NCBI RefSeq assembly: GCF_000022085.1 | Contig: NC_011894.1 | Coordinates: 3,313,501 to 3,377,500 of the forward strand | Reading direction: 5' to 3' | DNA length: 64,000 bases | Origin: Methylobacterium nodulans ORS 2060 | GTDB lineage: Bacteria > Pseudomonadota > Alphaproteobacteria > Rhizobiales > Beijerinckiaceae | Shown here: positions 1 to 8,537 of the stretch, one piece after another | Layout: every line of letters begins with the position of its first letter | Position numbering within the stretch: the first letter of the stretch is position 1 | Made by a program: the position numbers and the translations under genes | The notes under the pieces: generated by a model | What the model was told of the DNA's origin: nothing | What the model saw: the letters and a program-made list of their open reading frames with translations, nothing else | The model's database searches: none

Positions 1-1
1 T

Positions 2-697
2 GCCTATGGCCCAGTGGATGAGTTTCCGGCCGCAACCCTCGTCGGCGGTCTCGTCGCCAACGCCTTGGGCTACGATCGCGCTGACTGGCAGCGCCTGGAG
101 GCTCTCCAGGAGCGGCTCGTGGTGGGGGCGGCCGTGCTGCGCCGCGGTTCTACGATCACAGACAACCAGAACGCCAAGCTTGAAAAAGGGGATGTCGGCT
201 GGACGACGCGCGGCCGCCCCGAGGGGAGAGGCGGGGGAGCGGAGGCGTACAAAAGCCCTCATCGCCGCTTCCGCGACTACCATGCCGACACGCTCGCCCT
301 TGTCGCGCTCCGCCTCGACCCGGAAGACGAAAAACCCGATCTCGACGCCATCGCCCACACCCTGGAGTGGCCCGAGCGCCCGCTGTTCCTCGGCCGCAAA
401 CCCTGCCTGCCGTCGCGGTCCATAGTCTGGCCAGAGCGGATGCGGGCCGAAACCCTCCTCAAGGCGCTCAACCTCGGCGCTGCGATGTTGGTCGCGGCGG
501 AGAGCGCGAACCCAAAGCTCCGGCTTGAGCTCGATGCCGGGCCGTGGCGCGCCCGCTGGCCGGAGCGGGAGGGCAACGCGCCGAGCAGCCGCCTTGTCGA
601 GGTGTGCGACGATCGCGACTTCCGCAACGACGTCCCTGTCGGCCTGCGCCGTCGCCGGGTTGGTACGATTGGCGAAGAGCGGGAGCACACGCCGTGA
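2..697 (+). CDS. cas5e: Cas5e (CasD) of a type I-E CRISPR-Cas system, 5' end outside the window
   Basis: Cas5e is a Cascade subunit that holds the 5' handle of the crRNA. The frame is open to the left edge (AYGPVDEFPAATLVGGL...), so the GTG at 14 is probably internal and about 25-30 N-terminal residues lie outside. Family marks visible are the FPAA segment followed by GLVANALG, the RDYHAD motif in mid-protein, the LFLGRKPCLPS motif and a VCDDRDFRND stretch near the end. The visible length fits a normal Cas5e. The stop overlaps the GTG of the next gene (GTGA at 694-697), as is usual between cas5e and cas6e. No lesion is seen in the visible part, but the downstream partner is destroyed, so the operon is unlikely to work. 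Confidence 0.85.
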   Translation, partial: AYGPVDEFPAATLVGGLVANALGYDRADWQRLEALQERLVVGAAVLRRGSTITDNQNAKLEKGDVGWTTRGRPEGRGGGAEAYKSPHRRFRDYHADTLALVALRLDPEDEKPDLDAIAHTLEWPERPLFLGRKPCLPSRSIVWPERMRAETLLKALNLGAAMLVAAESANPKLRLELDAGPWRARWPEREGNAPSSRLVEVCDDRDFRNDVPVGLRRRRVGTIGEEREHTP

Positions 698-813
698 GCC
701 TGCATCTCGTCTCTCTGCGTCCCAACCTGCCGCGTCTGGCATCGATGGGACGCGCGAGACCAAAGCAGTGTCTGCCCAGCGACAGCTCGGCACTAGCTAG
801 GAGCCGTAGGTGA
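694..813 (+). pseudogene. cas6e: Truncated start of Cas6e (CasE) crRNA endonuclease
   Basis: Starting at the GTG that overlaps the cas5e stop, the first residues read MSLHLVSLRPNLPRLASM, the usual opening of alphaproteobacterial Cas6e proteins. After about residue 18 the likeness stops and the frame ends at 813 with 39 residues, against about 200 or more for Cas6e. The ferredoxin-like domains and the catalytic part are absent. No cas1, cas2 or repeat array follows. I read this as the breakpoint of a deletion or insertion that removed the 3' end of a type I-E operon. Confidence 0.7.
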
Positions 814-819
814 TCGCCC

Positions 820-1065
820 ATGCCAACTGTCGCAGACCTCCGCACCACCAAGCGCCTCACAGACGAGCAGCTCGATGCTGCGGTAATGGCCTACCTCGCC
901 GACCCCTGTCCTGGCCCCCGCCGGATCGCCGAGGGCTTGACCCTCGACATTGCGGCGGCCGTAGCGGATTTTCGCCAAGCGGCAGAGGCGATGCGGCGCA
1001 AGGACGTCACCGTTGCGCGGCGGGTCGCTGTCCGAACCGCAATCCTGCTGGCGCGGCCGTCCTAA
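820..1065 (+). CDS. Small hypothetical protein ending in AVRTAILLARP
   Basis: An 81-residue protein beginning MPTVADLRTTKRLTDEQ, soluble and alpha-helical in character. I do not recognise a domain. Its last residues, VAVRTAILLARPS, recur at the end of a small ORF at 45934-46059 and near the start of a fragment at 48958-49041, so it shares a tail with a small family of this accessory DNA. Spacing from the cas remnant is 6 bp, which may be chance. No strong ribosome site is seen before the ATG. Confidence 0.5.
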   Translation: MPTVADLRTTKRLTDEQLDAAVMAYLADPCPGPRRIAEGLTLDIAAAVADFRQAAEAMRRKDVTVARRVAVRTAILLARPS

Positions 1066-1153
1066 CCCGCGGCACGCTCGCTCACAATAAGGTTGGGCCG
1101 AGGATCAGGATTGGGCACAGGTGTGGCCACTGGCACGGCATCTCTGCGCTCGG

Positions 1154-1666
1154 TCAGGCGACTTCAGCTTCGATCCCGAGCCATTCCTTGATCTTGCCCA
1201 TCATGGTCCGATCCGGCGTCATTTGTTCGGGCGCACGCTTGGCCCGGGTCAGCCGTTCGCTCACCTCGTCCTCACCCAGGAGGCTGGCCTGACGGCCGAT
1301 GGCCAGGGCCCCTTCGAGCACCGTCAGCCCGTCCTCGAAGCTCAGCGCTGCCTCGAATGCGTGGGCGTCAATGTACTTTTGGCGCAAGCGCTCCACCTCG
1401 GGCGTGTCTGCACAGGCCAGCCGGGTGACAAACGGCAGCAGCCGCTGGCGTTGCACGTCATCCGCTTGGTCGTTGAGCAGCATTGCCAAGCGGCAGATGG
1501 GTCGCGAGAAGCAGCGCGGCATGCTGCCGACCCGCCACACCGGCTGGTAGGGAAACCCGGCCGCGACGATCGCGGCTTCATTGATGCAGGTGCCGCCGTC
1601 CGGTCCTGGGAACCGGTGTGATCCGGCCTTGAGGCTCCAATTCAGGATGTAATCGAACTGCGCCAT
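1154..1666 (-). CDS. Conserved hypothetical protein (FPGPDGGTCINEAA motif)
   Basis: A 170-residue soluble protein. I chose the ATG at 1666 because GGAGGG lies 8 bases upstream, although the frame stays open for another 330 codons. A Tyr/Trp-rich start (FDYILNWSLKAGSH) is followed by FPGPDGGTCINEAA, a segment I associate with conserved proteins of unknown function in Rhizobiales. Two Cys residues (TC and RCF) are present, and the second half is helical and charged. No catalytic motif is recognised. Confidence 0.7.
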   Translation of the reverse strand: MAQFDYILNWSLKAGSHRFPGPDGGTCINEAAIVAAGFPYQPVWRVGSMPRCFSRPICRLAMLLNDQADDVQRQRLLPFVTRLACADTPEVERLRQKYIDAHAFEAALSFEDGLTVLEGALAIGRQASLLGEDEVSERLTRAKRAPEQMTPDRTMMGKIKEWLGIEAEVA

Positions 1667-1995
1667 GGCTCCCTCCATGCCGCCCTTTGAGCAGTTTCGC
1701 GCTCCGCCGCGCGCCGTCAATGCGGACCATCCAGGCCAATCAGCCGGACAGGCGCTTTCCACTCCCATCGCGCCGATCTCGAAGATCTGCCAACATCCTA
1801 CGCGCATCGCCGCCGGCTTCCGGCGACCGAGGGGACGCAGTGATTGCCTTGCCCGTACCTGCTTCCGCGACCACTCCCCGGGTCGGCCCTCGCCTTCATC
1901 GTCTGCCGCCGTAAGCCCGCCTGGAGGCTTAACGTTCTCCATCGTTGGCCGGTGCTGCCGGCATATCGAGAAGTACGATCCGGCAGGAAACCGCA

Positions 1996-2667
1996 CTACT
2001 CGTCCTCGTCGCCGGGATTTCGGGCGGGTCTCCAGGGGCACAGCCCGCGCCTGACTCCATAGGGGCCAGAGTAGTCGAGGTCGCCGGCCCAAGGATGCGC
2101 GCGGATCGCCCATGGGTCGACATCGTCGATTCCCATGACCGGATGGGTTCTTCGGGCCAGGACGGCCCACCGGGGCGGTACTGGTCTGGACACGACGGGA
2201 TAGGGCCTCCGGGCCAGAACGGTCTGCCGGGGCGGCATCGGTCTGGAGGCCACAACAGGATGGGTTCTTCGGACCTGGACAGTCTGCTGGTGCAGCACCG
2301 GTCTGGAGGTCACGACGGGATGAGTTCTTCGGACCACAGCGACCTGCTGGTGCGGCACCGGTCTGGAGACGCGTTCCGCCTGACGCGAGCGGAGAACGGG
2401 CGGCGACGGACGCTGCGCGACCACCCGCGCAGGCCGCCGGACGGTGGCGATGGTGCGGCCGCGGGCGGGCGGGCGCTTCGCCTGCCGCCGGACCGCCTTC
2501 GGGGATGCCGGTGCTTGCGGTTGCTCGACCTCCGGCCGGGCAGGCACATCCGTCCCGGACGGGGCTGTGGTGTGGGTCGGCGGATCGGTCCAGGGGGTCT
2601 GTGCGGCCAAGCCGGGTACGCCGGAGAGCAGGAGCGCCACCACGAGGGCAATTCGGCATTTCACCAT
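1996..2667 (-). CDS. Exported Arg/Pro-rich repeat protein
   Basis: A 223-residue protein with a clear signal peptide (MVKCRIALVVALLLSGVPG, cleavage near LAAQ). The ATG at 2667 has GGAAGGGG 7 bases upstream. The mature part is rich in Pro, Arg and Val and holds four tandem units of about 20 residues built on RRTHPV and SRPV, encoded by 2131-2370. The tail is acidic and aromatic (DDVDPW, GDLDYSGPYG, ends DEDE). No enzyme domain is visible; a cell-wall or surface-associated basic protein is a guess. Confidence 0.65.
   Translation of the reverse strand: MVKCRIALVVALLLSGVPGLAAQTPWTDPPTHTTAPSGTDVPARPEVEQPQAPASPKAVRRQAKRPPARGRTIATVRRPARVVAQRPSPPVLRSRQAERVSRPVPHQQVAVVRRTHPVVTSRPVLHQQTVQVRRTHPVVASRPMPPRQTVLARRPYPVVSRPVPPRWAVLARRTHPVMGIDDVDPWAIRAHPWAGDLDYSGPYGVRRGLCPWRPARNPGDEDE
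2131..2370 (-). repeat. Four tandem about 60-bp coding repeats
   Basis: The units encode VSRPV...RRTHPV blocks four times in succession, with differences between units (RRPYPV in one), so the array is not a recent duplication. On the + strand the repeat is visible as four GGTCTGGA- or GGGCCAGA-centred blocks. Confidence 0.65.
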
Positions 2668-2927
2668 GAGCACGCCCCTTCCGTCACGAGAATGACCGGG
2701 ACCCGACGGCATAATAGCTGACGGACCGCTGGCCGTCAGGCGGTTCGATGACCGCCCCTGTTCCTGCCGCGCCCTCCTCCGCCACAGAGGTCGCCGGCTC
2801 TCGGCCGTTTTGTGCCACCTGCCGAGTGGGCGAGGCCATCCCAACGGAAGGAGCCACTGAGCTTAGTTGGGACATAGATTGGGCATCGATGGACGGCTCA
2901 TCAAACGGGCGGGGTTCAGAACAAACA

Positions 2928-2950
2928 ACCCGCTGGTGAGACCAGCGGGT
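2928..2950. terminator. Perfect hairpin, possible terminator
   Basis: ACCCGCTGGT, a 3-base loop, then ACCAGCGGGT: a perfect 10-bp stem with no T run. The rest of 2668-2993 holds no convincing gene. It could end the broken gene that ends on the minus strand at 2994. Confidence 0.45.
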
Positions 2951-2993
2951 CGGAATGCAGTAGTCCCGCCGTCTGAGACCGGATCCTTAAGAT

Positions 2994-3223
2994 CTAGCTG
3001 CGCTGTAGCCGTGAGGCGAGGAGCTGCTTGGCGCGTTCAGCCCGCTGCTGCTCCTGCTGATGAACCTGGCGGAAGAAGTTAGCGAGTCCTGATCGCTTCC
3101 CGCGTCGCTGGCGTACTTTTGATAAAGCTCCGCCCCTTGCAGTGCATGATAAAGCACGCTGACGAGATTATACTCGGGATTACCAGTGCCCGTGGTGCTG
3201 GCTATGAGACGGCATCCTCTCAT
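2994..3223 (-). pseudogene. Frameshifted small helical protein gene
   Basis: From the ATG at 3223 the frame gives MRGCRLIASTTGTGNPEYNL, then VSVLYHALQGAELYQKY. Near 3060-3075 the reading continues in the next frame as GLANFFRQVHQQEQQRAER and AKQLLASRLQRS, ending at the stop 2994-2996. Joined, these make a typical 70-75-residue protein of a helical family (YNLVSVLYHALQGA) that I recall from Methylobacterium genomes. A single-base indel splits it here. Confidence 0.55.
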
Positions 3224-3360
3224 GACGGTAACACAGTTGGAATTCTGGCGCGGCAAACAAGTTCCTGCGCGCCCGCGCAAGCCAGCCGAATCAAGCGTGA
3301 GTTGGAGAGCGAGGCTTGGCGGCTCTCGCGCACGGCCTCGCCCGCGGGTAGCGTCCCGCC

Positions 3361-3459
3361 ATGTTCGACTCACCCATCCTCGATGCACCCTCCCCCACTG
3401 TCCTCGAATGGAGCCGCGGGCTGGTGCTCCTGTCGCTCGTTCGCCTGTCGCCTCAGTGA
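3361..3459 (+). pseudogene. Copy A of a five-copy broken gene family (5' part only)
   Basis: The ATG at 3361 opens MFDSPILDAPSPTVLEWSRG, matching the start of copies B, C and D, then diverges and stops after 32 residues. About 60 bp upstream (from 3310) is also shared with copies B and C, ending in TAGCGTCCCGCC just before the ATG. See copy D (46520-46890) for the nearly full-length form. Confidence 0.6.
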
Positions 3460-3665
3460 AGCGTGTGAGGATTGCCCGCCCGTCGCTCATCGAGCTCGGC
3501 CTGGATGTAGGCGAGTATCTTCAGCGACGAGGCAAGCTCAGTGGCGGCCTTGCGCGACAGTCCTGTTTGCTCCCGCCCGTTGACGCGGGCCGGCTCGCCC
3601 GTGTGTGCGCAATAGACGCCCCAGCCTTTACGGGCCTTGCGCACGGTGAAGCGGCGATTACACAT
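3453..3665 (-). CDS. Small hypothetical protein, paralogue of the 41009-41221 gene
   Basis: A 70-residue basic protein: start MCNRRFTVRKARKGWGVYC, then AHTGEPARVN and TGLSRKAATELASSL, with a helical end. It has exactly the length and layout of the 41009-41221 product (YTVRRGRNGWSVYAVHTGKP...), so the two are paralogues. A GGGGGG run lies 4 bases before the ATG at 3665; an ATG 12 bases further up is less likely. The W..Y..HTG core suggests a compact beta fold, but the function is unknown. Confidence 0.65.
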   Translation of the reverse strand: MCNRRFTVRKARKGWGVYCAHTGEPARVNGREQTGLSRKAATELASSLKILAYIQAELDERRAGNPHTLH

Positions 3666-4331
3666 GGCTCCCCCCATTTTTCCTTCTTATTGGTTTGGTG
3701 CACGCCCACATCTGAAGCAGGTCGCCGTCGGGGAAGAGCTCCGGCTGCCCCCGATAGGCCAAGGTCGCCGGACACGTCGAGGCCGAAGCCGCGCATCGTC
3801 TCGCCTCCGCCGAACTCTGCGCGGGCCACACCCACACCGAGATTGAGCGCATCGCAACTGCGACGAGAACCTGAAAGCGGAGGATCTAATCGATGGGCTT
3901 GGGCGCTGGCGGCGTGCGCGCGGCAGTCTGGGGCGATGGGACAATCACGGCCATGAGGCGTTCTCCCGGCTGATTGCGGACGGGGCCGATCGACGCGCCG
4001 GGCACAGGGCCCGACCGATTCCGGCTCTTGCTCTTAACCTTTCGGTGTGCAGCCTCTGCCGACGGAAAAGGCCACGGTTGGCTGGCGTGATGGCAACCCG
4101 CGTGCCAGGGCGTTGGGCCGGCAAATAATTTGTTAAGATGTTGTGAAAGGGAGAAAATTTCCGATGCCGGAGGAGACCCGGCCCGACCCCGTTCCGGATT
4201 CCCGCACAAAGCTGCGGGACTAAGTGCGGAAATCCGCAATGACGATGCGAGCGAGAACTTCGCCGCCATCGGCAGCCGCTCGGTCCCAAATACCGGGCAG
4301 GTCAAGATCCTGGTACGAGGATTGGAGAGTG
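3666..4331. other. Gene-poor stretch
   Basis: No convincing gene in 3666-4331. Minus-strand frames here lack ribosome sites. The end of one of them (3658-3852) touches the start of the 3665 gene and could be the tail of a lost upstream gene. Confidence 0.4.
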
Positions 4332-4514
4332 ATGGGCGTACCAGATTTCGCGGCCGAGGAACGCCTGCTGCATCAGCTCGAACGCGAGACCCGCGCTATG
4401 ACCGAGCGGGTGAAGCAGATGCTTTTTGAGAAGGGACGGCCCGACATCGTCGCCGACGTGGAACGCAATCTGTGGGATGTGGAGAGGGGCGTCAGCCAAG
4501 CCCGAAGCACCTGA
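4332..4514 (+). CDS. Small helical hypothetical protein
   Basis: A 60-residue protein starting MGVPDFAAEERLLHQLERET, strongly helical and charged with coiled-coil character throughout. GGAGAG lies 3-8 bases before the ATG at 4332. No domain recognised. It is followed directly by a winged-helix-like gene remnant. Confidence 0.5.
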   Translation: MGVPDFAAEERLLHQLERETRAMTERVKQMLFEKGRPDIVADVERNLWDVERGVSQARST

Positions 4515-4786
4515 CACAGCATCTCGCCGGCTCAGCGGCGCGTGCTGAAGGCCTCAGCGAGGGCCAGTGCCTCGTCCGAGAGGGCGGCAGCAAAACGGTC
4601 TATACGGCTCACGGCGAGCCGCCCGCTCTTTGTCGTGTCGCTCGCCTCGCCACGGTCCGCAATCTGGCTGCCCGCGGTCTGGTCGATTGGGACGGCGGGG
4701 CATTCGACCCCGAGCGGCGCGCCGTGATCAGCGAGCTAGGCCGGTTCGTGCTCGCCAAGGGCCGCCCAGGATCTCAGTGTGGATGA
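4515..4786 (+). pseudogene. Remnant of a small winged-helix-like gene
   Basis: In one frame 4521-4551 reads ISPAQRRVLKA. The next frame continues LSEGQCLVREGGSKTVYT, then ATVRNLAARGLVDWDGG and ELGRFVLAKGR up to the stop at 4784. This is the layout of small phage-type winged-helix proteins (helix, spacer with Thr/Ala, recognition helix ...LAARGLV, wing). A frameshift near 4550 and the lack of a start codon make it a likely pseudogene. Confidence 0.4.
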
Positions 4787-5052
4787 TCGGAGGAGACTGA
4801 GGCTTAGCTGACATCGCTGCCGGCCGACTAGATTTGTGAGGTGCACGCGTTCGAGCGTTCTCCACCTCTCGAGGCATTTGGGCGAGACACCCAGAAAGGG
4901 TAATGGTCAACCTGAAAATCGAACGGCATTTGGCGCAAATGGGCAAACAAGTCTTAGAGGCGCTCACTTTCTCTTGTGCGTCGCCGGTTGCGCTCTGTGC
5001 GCAACTCTGACAAGATTCAATGGTGGATATCCACTTGAAAGAGGCATGACCG

Positions 5053-5307
5053 ATGAATGCATTGTTCTTTGCGATCGCCCTGTTCATCGTGATTGTGTCG
5101 GCACCTTTCAGGGCTGAAGCCCTTCCGGTGTCATCAACTGATCTGATTGGGTCTTCGACAAAAGTCACTCCCGTGGCAGGCGGATGCGGGCCTGGGTGGC
5201 ATCGAGGTCCGTACGGTGGCTGCCGCCGGCAATGGAGACCTCGGGGCGGGATGTATCGTTGCTGGTTTGTCCGCACCCCCTACGGCCCACGTCGGGTTTG
5301 CCGCTAG
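5053..5307 (+). CDS. Small exported GCG-type protein (GWHRGPYGGC motif)
   Basis: An 84-residue protein with a signal peptide (MNALFFAIALFIVIVSAP, cleavage near AEA). The mature part carries GGCGPGWHRGPYGGC, the Cys-flanked signature of the exported GCG_CRPN-type proteins common in Methylobacterium and Bradyrhizobium, followed by an Arg/Tyr/Trp-rich tail ending RRVCR. The long repeats that often follow in this family are missing. GAAAGAGG lies upstream of the ATG, and a GC-rich hairpin closes the unit. Confidence 0.7.
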   Translation: MNALFFAIALFIVIVSAPFRAEALPVSSTDLIGSSTKVTPVAGGCGPGWHRGPYGGCRRQWRPRGGMYRCWFVRTPYGPRRVCR

Positions 5308-5330
5308 AGGCCTGGATAAAAGCAAGAGAA

Positions 5331-5356
5331 GCCCGCCGCGGTTGGATCGGGCGGGC
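5331..5356 (+). terminator. Hairpin terminator after the GCG-type gene
   Basis: GCCCGCC and GGCGGGC arms around a 12-base loop, preceded by an A-rich stretch (AAGAGAA). Several hairpins in this window have the same arms (21311, 42108, 42300), which look like a genome-wide terminator style. Confidence 0.5.
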
Positions 5357-5547
5357 CAAGAAGTACCAGCACTCGAGGCCCGCATGATCGCCGAAGCCGA
5401 GCTGACCCCGTGTTTGCCGTCCTGGGCACACCCGGGACGGCAGACCGTATCCGAGAGGCCGAGGCGGTCGGGATTACTGTGAGGATCGGGGGAGAGTGAG
5501 GCTTGGCGGCTCTCGCGCGCGGCCTCGCCCGCGGGTAGCGTCCCGCC

Positions 5548-5881
5548 ATGTCCGACTCACCCACCCTCGACGTCCCCTCCCCCCACCCTCCTCGAATGGA
5601 GCCGCGGGCTCGCCAGCCTGTCGCCCGGCTAGGTCCCCTGTCCTGGCTTCCGGCCCGACGAATGGGTCGAGACGCTCGCGAACTGCCGGCGCTTCGTGGA
5701 CGACTTCGGGCCTAAGGCTGACCGGCTCGGCTGGGACACCATCACCCTGTTCGGGGTGCATCCGAAGTCCGGCGTGATCCGCGGCGACTGGTCGAGCGTG
5801 CTGCTGTCGTCCACCTACCCGGTCCTGGAGGTGCGGGCCGACTTCATGCGGAAGCACCTCTGGATAATCGTCGGTTCGTAA
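5548..5881 (+). pseudogene. Copy B of the five-copy family (frameshift plus stop)
   Basis: The ATG at 5548 opens MSDSPTLDVPS; an extra base in the C-run (5575-5585) shifts the frame. A TAG at 5630-5632 replaces the Gln/Pro codons of copy D. The later part reads cleanly as FRPDEWVETLANCRRFVDDF, then GWDTITLFGVHPKSGVI and ends ...RKHLWIIVGS. Coverage is nearly full length, with at least two lesions. The 55 bp before the ATG match copies A and C. Confidence 0.6.
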
Positions 5882-6067
5882 GACTGCGCCGGCTGAGCGT
5901 CGCGCGGCACGCCGTGGGAATGACCGTCGGTTGGCCATTGAGCACCCGCGCCGCCAAATTCTGAGCCTTGCGGCTTCATGCCCAATCTGCTTTCAAGTTT
6001 CGTATGCGCGGTGCAGTATTTCAAGCGCCACTGACCGCGCCGCGCAGCCAGTGCCCGCTCGCAGCGG

Positions 6068-6319
6068 CTACACCGTGCACGAGCGCGTGTGCTTCATGTG
6101 CTCGAGCGAGGTCGGGACGATGACGCAGTCGTGGTGGCCGCCGTTGCTCGGCCAGATGCCGACCAGCTCGTCGGTCTCGGCATCGATGAAGGCGATACCG
6201 CTGGACAGCCGCTGGAAGCCGCTGAACACGCCCACCACGTATTTGCCGTCGTAGGTGACACCAACTTCGCCAGCGGTATCAAACTCGACGATTAACCACT
6301 TCAGTGGGGGCTGATCACA
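6068..6319 (-). pseudogene. 3' fragment of an unrecognised gene (beta-propeller-like end)
   Basis: The minus frame reads QPPLKWLIVEFDTAGEVGVT, YDGKYVVGVFSGFQRL, GIAFIDAETDELVGI, GGHHDCVIVPTSLEHMK and stops at 6068. An in-frame stop lies just upstream of the fragment and there is no start. The pattern of a strand, DGKYV, then D.ETDELVG resembles the last blades of a propeller protein; I cannot name the family. It is a remnant 36 bp downstream of the aldolase gene. Confidence 0.5.
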
Positions 6320-6355
6320 TGACTACTGCCTCATAGTGCAATGATCGATTTACAA

Positions 6356-7246
6356 CTACTGCTTTGCGACCGAGGCCACGTAGATCTGCTCGATCGCCCC
6401 GGCGAGCGCCGCGTCGAATTCCGCATCGCTCATGGTGACCGTCAAGCCCTCGGTCAGCGCGCGCGAGAAGCTCGCGATCACGCCGTGATTGACGGCAAGC
6501 CGCTCGCAAGCCTCCGCCCGCGAGTAGCCGCCCGACAACGCAACGACCCGGGCCACGCGCGGATGCCGGGTCAGCGGCGCGTAGAGGTCCGTCACGTCGG
6601 GCAAGGTCAGCTTCAGCATCACCCGCCCATCGGGCATCGCGTCTAGCGCCTTCGTCAGTTCCGTCAGGAGGATCGCCTCCGCATCCCGCTTGCCGGGGCT
6701 CTTGATCGAGACCTCCGGCTCGACGATCGGCATCAGCCCGTGCGCGGCGATCCGGGCGGCCACGTCGAACTGCTGCTTCACGACTGCGGCGATCCCGTCG
6801 CGTGACGGCCCGTTGATGACCGAGCGCATCTTGGTACCGAACACGCCGAGCTTGACGGCGCGCGCGAGGAGCGGGTCGAGGTCCGGCATCGGCTTCATGA
6901 GGCTGACCCCGTCTGCCTCGGCGGCCAGCCCCTTGTCGACCTTGACGAAGGGCACTACGCCGCGCTCCCTCCAGAGATAGGCCGGGACGGGCTTGCCCGC
7001 GGCGGACCCGTTCATCGTGCCCTCGAACAGGATGGCGCCCATCACCTTGGCGCCCGTGAAGGCGGGCGCGGTCATGATGCGCACCCGCATCGCGTGCATC
7101 AGCGCGAACATCTCGGCTTCGCCGGTGTAGGCGCCGTCGGGGATGCCGTAGAGCCGCAGCGCACCCGGGGTCGACCCGCCGCTCTGGTCGAGCGCGGCGA
7201 TGAAGCCATCGGCCGCCACACGCGCCGCCATCTCGCTCTGGGACAT
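6356..7246 (-). CDS. fda: Fructose-bisphosphate aldolase, class I
   Basis: This enzyme cleaves fructose 1,6-bisphosphate to dihydroxyacetone phosphate and glyceraldehyde 3-phosphate (reversible, cytosolic; glycolysis and gluconeogenesis). The 296 residues line up along their length with the short bacterial class I aldolases of the Staphylococcus type: FIAALDQSGGSTPGALR near the start, GAILFEGTMNG, VVPFVKVDKGLA, LMKPMPDLD, FGTKMRS, PIVEPEVSI, VMLKLTLP (with the expected Schiff-base Lys), VALSGGYSR and IASFSRAL. I chose the ATG at 7246 because AGGAG sits 8 bases upstream; the GTG at 7255 overlaps that site. The gene is intact and codon use is like the core genome. Confidence 0.92.
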   Translation of the reverse strand: MSQSEMAARVAADGFIAALDQSGGSTPGALRLYGIPDGAYTGEAEMFALMHAMRVRIMTAPAFTGAKVMGAILFEGTMNGSAAGKPVPAYLWRERGVVPFVKVDKGLAAEADGVSLMKPMPDLDPLLARAVKLGVFGTKMRSVINGPSRDGIAAVVKQQFDVAARIAAHGLMPIVEPEVSIKSPGKRDAEAILLTELTKALDAMPDGRVMLKLTLPDVTDLYAPLTRHPRVARVVALSGGYSRAEACERLAVNHGVIASFSRALTEGLTVTMSDAEFDAALAGAIEQIYVASVAKQ

Positions 7247-7703
7247 GGTCTGCACTCCTGTAGGAGGATGCGCCGCCGCCCGCCCGGGCGCAAGACCCGA
7301 TCGCCCGCCCCGACCGATACGGTCAAGGCCGGCGACGCGCCTGGCTCCCGAACCGGATGTCAGGCAACTTTGATCAGGCCGCCTTCGCGACGGACTGGCG
7401 AGCGGCCACGGTCGCGAAGAGCAGGTTAAAGGGCGTTGTCACGGGAATGGTTTTTACTTGCCGCCAGTGGGGTCGCATCATTGCGCGCCTGATGCAATTT
7501 CAACGCCTTAGCGAACCGTCCGAGGGCCGCGGACGGGCCCAAAACAGCCTCTACTTGTTAGATGTGACAACGCCCGGCTTTGAAAGGTCAGACTGGACGT
7601 GTCTGTCGCGCTGGCCTCGACCGCCGCTGCCGCCTGTGGCGGCTTGCAATCACCTTCCGGCGGCCTACCATGCATTGCGTTGCCACCGCCCAAGAGCGCA
7701 GCC
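7247..7703. other. Divergent intergenic region
   Basis: Lies between the minus-strand aldolase and the plus-strand kinase and must hold their promoters. No gene and no convincing -35/-10 pair is seen. 7433-7560 is somewhat AT-richer than its surroundings. Confidence 0.4.
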
Positions 7704-8189
7704 ATGGAACTCACCGTGGTGCCTATCGTCAAGCCGGATGCCGCCAACTTCATCTTCGGCCAGTCGCATTTCATCAAAACAGTGGAAGACCTCCACGAGG
7801 TGCTGGTGAGCGCGGTTCCGGGCATCCGCTTCGGGCTGGCCTTCTGCGAGGCCTCCGGTAAACGGTTGGTGCGCTGGTCGGGTAATGACGAAGCCGCCCT
7901 CGCTCTCGCACGCGACAATGCGTTGGCCATCGGCGCCGGCCACACTTTCCTGATCTTCCTGGGCGACGGTTTCTTTCCCCTCAACGTGCTGGCTGCGGTG
8001 CGCGCGGTACCGGAGGTCTGTCGCATCTATTGCGCGACGGCCAACCCGACGCAGGTAATTGTCGCGCAAACGGAGCTGGGCCGCGGCGTGCTCGGCGTCG
8101 TGGATGGCGCCTCGCCGTTGGGTGTCGAAACCGACGCTGATATTGCGTGGCGGAAAGATCTATTACGAAAAATCGGCTACAAGCTGTAG
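7704..8189 (+). CDS. Adenosine-specific kinase family protein (PF04008)
   Basis: The 161-residue product matches the compact family described as adenosine-specific kinases: MELTVVPIVKPDAANFIFGQ, SHFIKTVEDLHEVLVS, VPGIRFGLAFCEASGKRLVR, GHTFLIFLGDGFFPLNVL, EVCRIYCATANP, GRGVLGVVDG and the terminal WRKDLLRKIGYKL. The length is the family norm. The upstream frame extension from 7599 is not used; the ATG at 7704 fits the conserved start, though no strong ribosome site precedes it. The biochemical activity comes from the family name and has not been widely tested. Confidence 0.88.
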   Translation: MELTVVPIVKPDAANFIFGQSHFIKTVEDLHEVLVSAVPGIRFGLAFCEASGKRLVRWSGNDEAALALARDNALAIGAGHTFLIFLGDGFFPLNVLAAVRAVPEVCRIYCATANPTQVIVAQTELGRGVLGVVDGASPLGVETDADIAWRKDLLRKIGYKL

Positions 8190-8537
8190 TGGTCGGATGA
8201 AGCCGAAATCGACAGGCCGGTGCGGACAATACGCTGCCCACTCGAGGGCGGACTCGTTGTGCTCCCCTTCAGTTTTGTCGAGTTTGGCCCAACGGAAATG
8301 CCGATGGGCGGATCAAGCGCCCGCACCTAGCGCAAATTCGATGGTATTCAGTTCTTCGCATGAATCCCGCTTTTCCGGCCTCGGGTGACCGGGCATTCGC
8401 TGCTTGCCAGAGCGGGCCGGAACCGAACGCAGCCGAAAACCGCGGCCGTGCTTATTCGGTGATTACTTCTGATCAAAAGACCAAAGTCGCCCCGGAGGGC
8501 GTCATCTGAAATTACTTGCTATGCCAAACTGTTATGA

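Noticed and set aside
1..1100. CRISPR array near the cas remnant
   Set aside because: No regularly spaced 28-29-base repeats are visible anywhere in the window.
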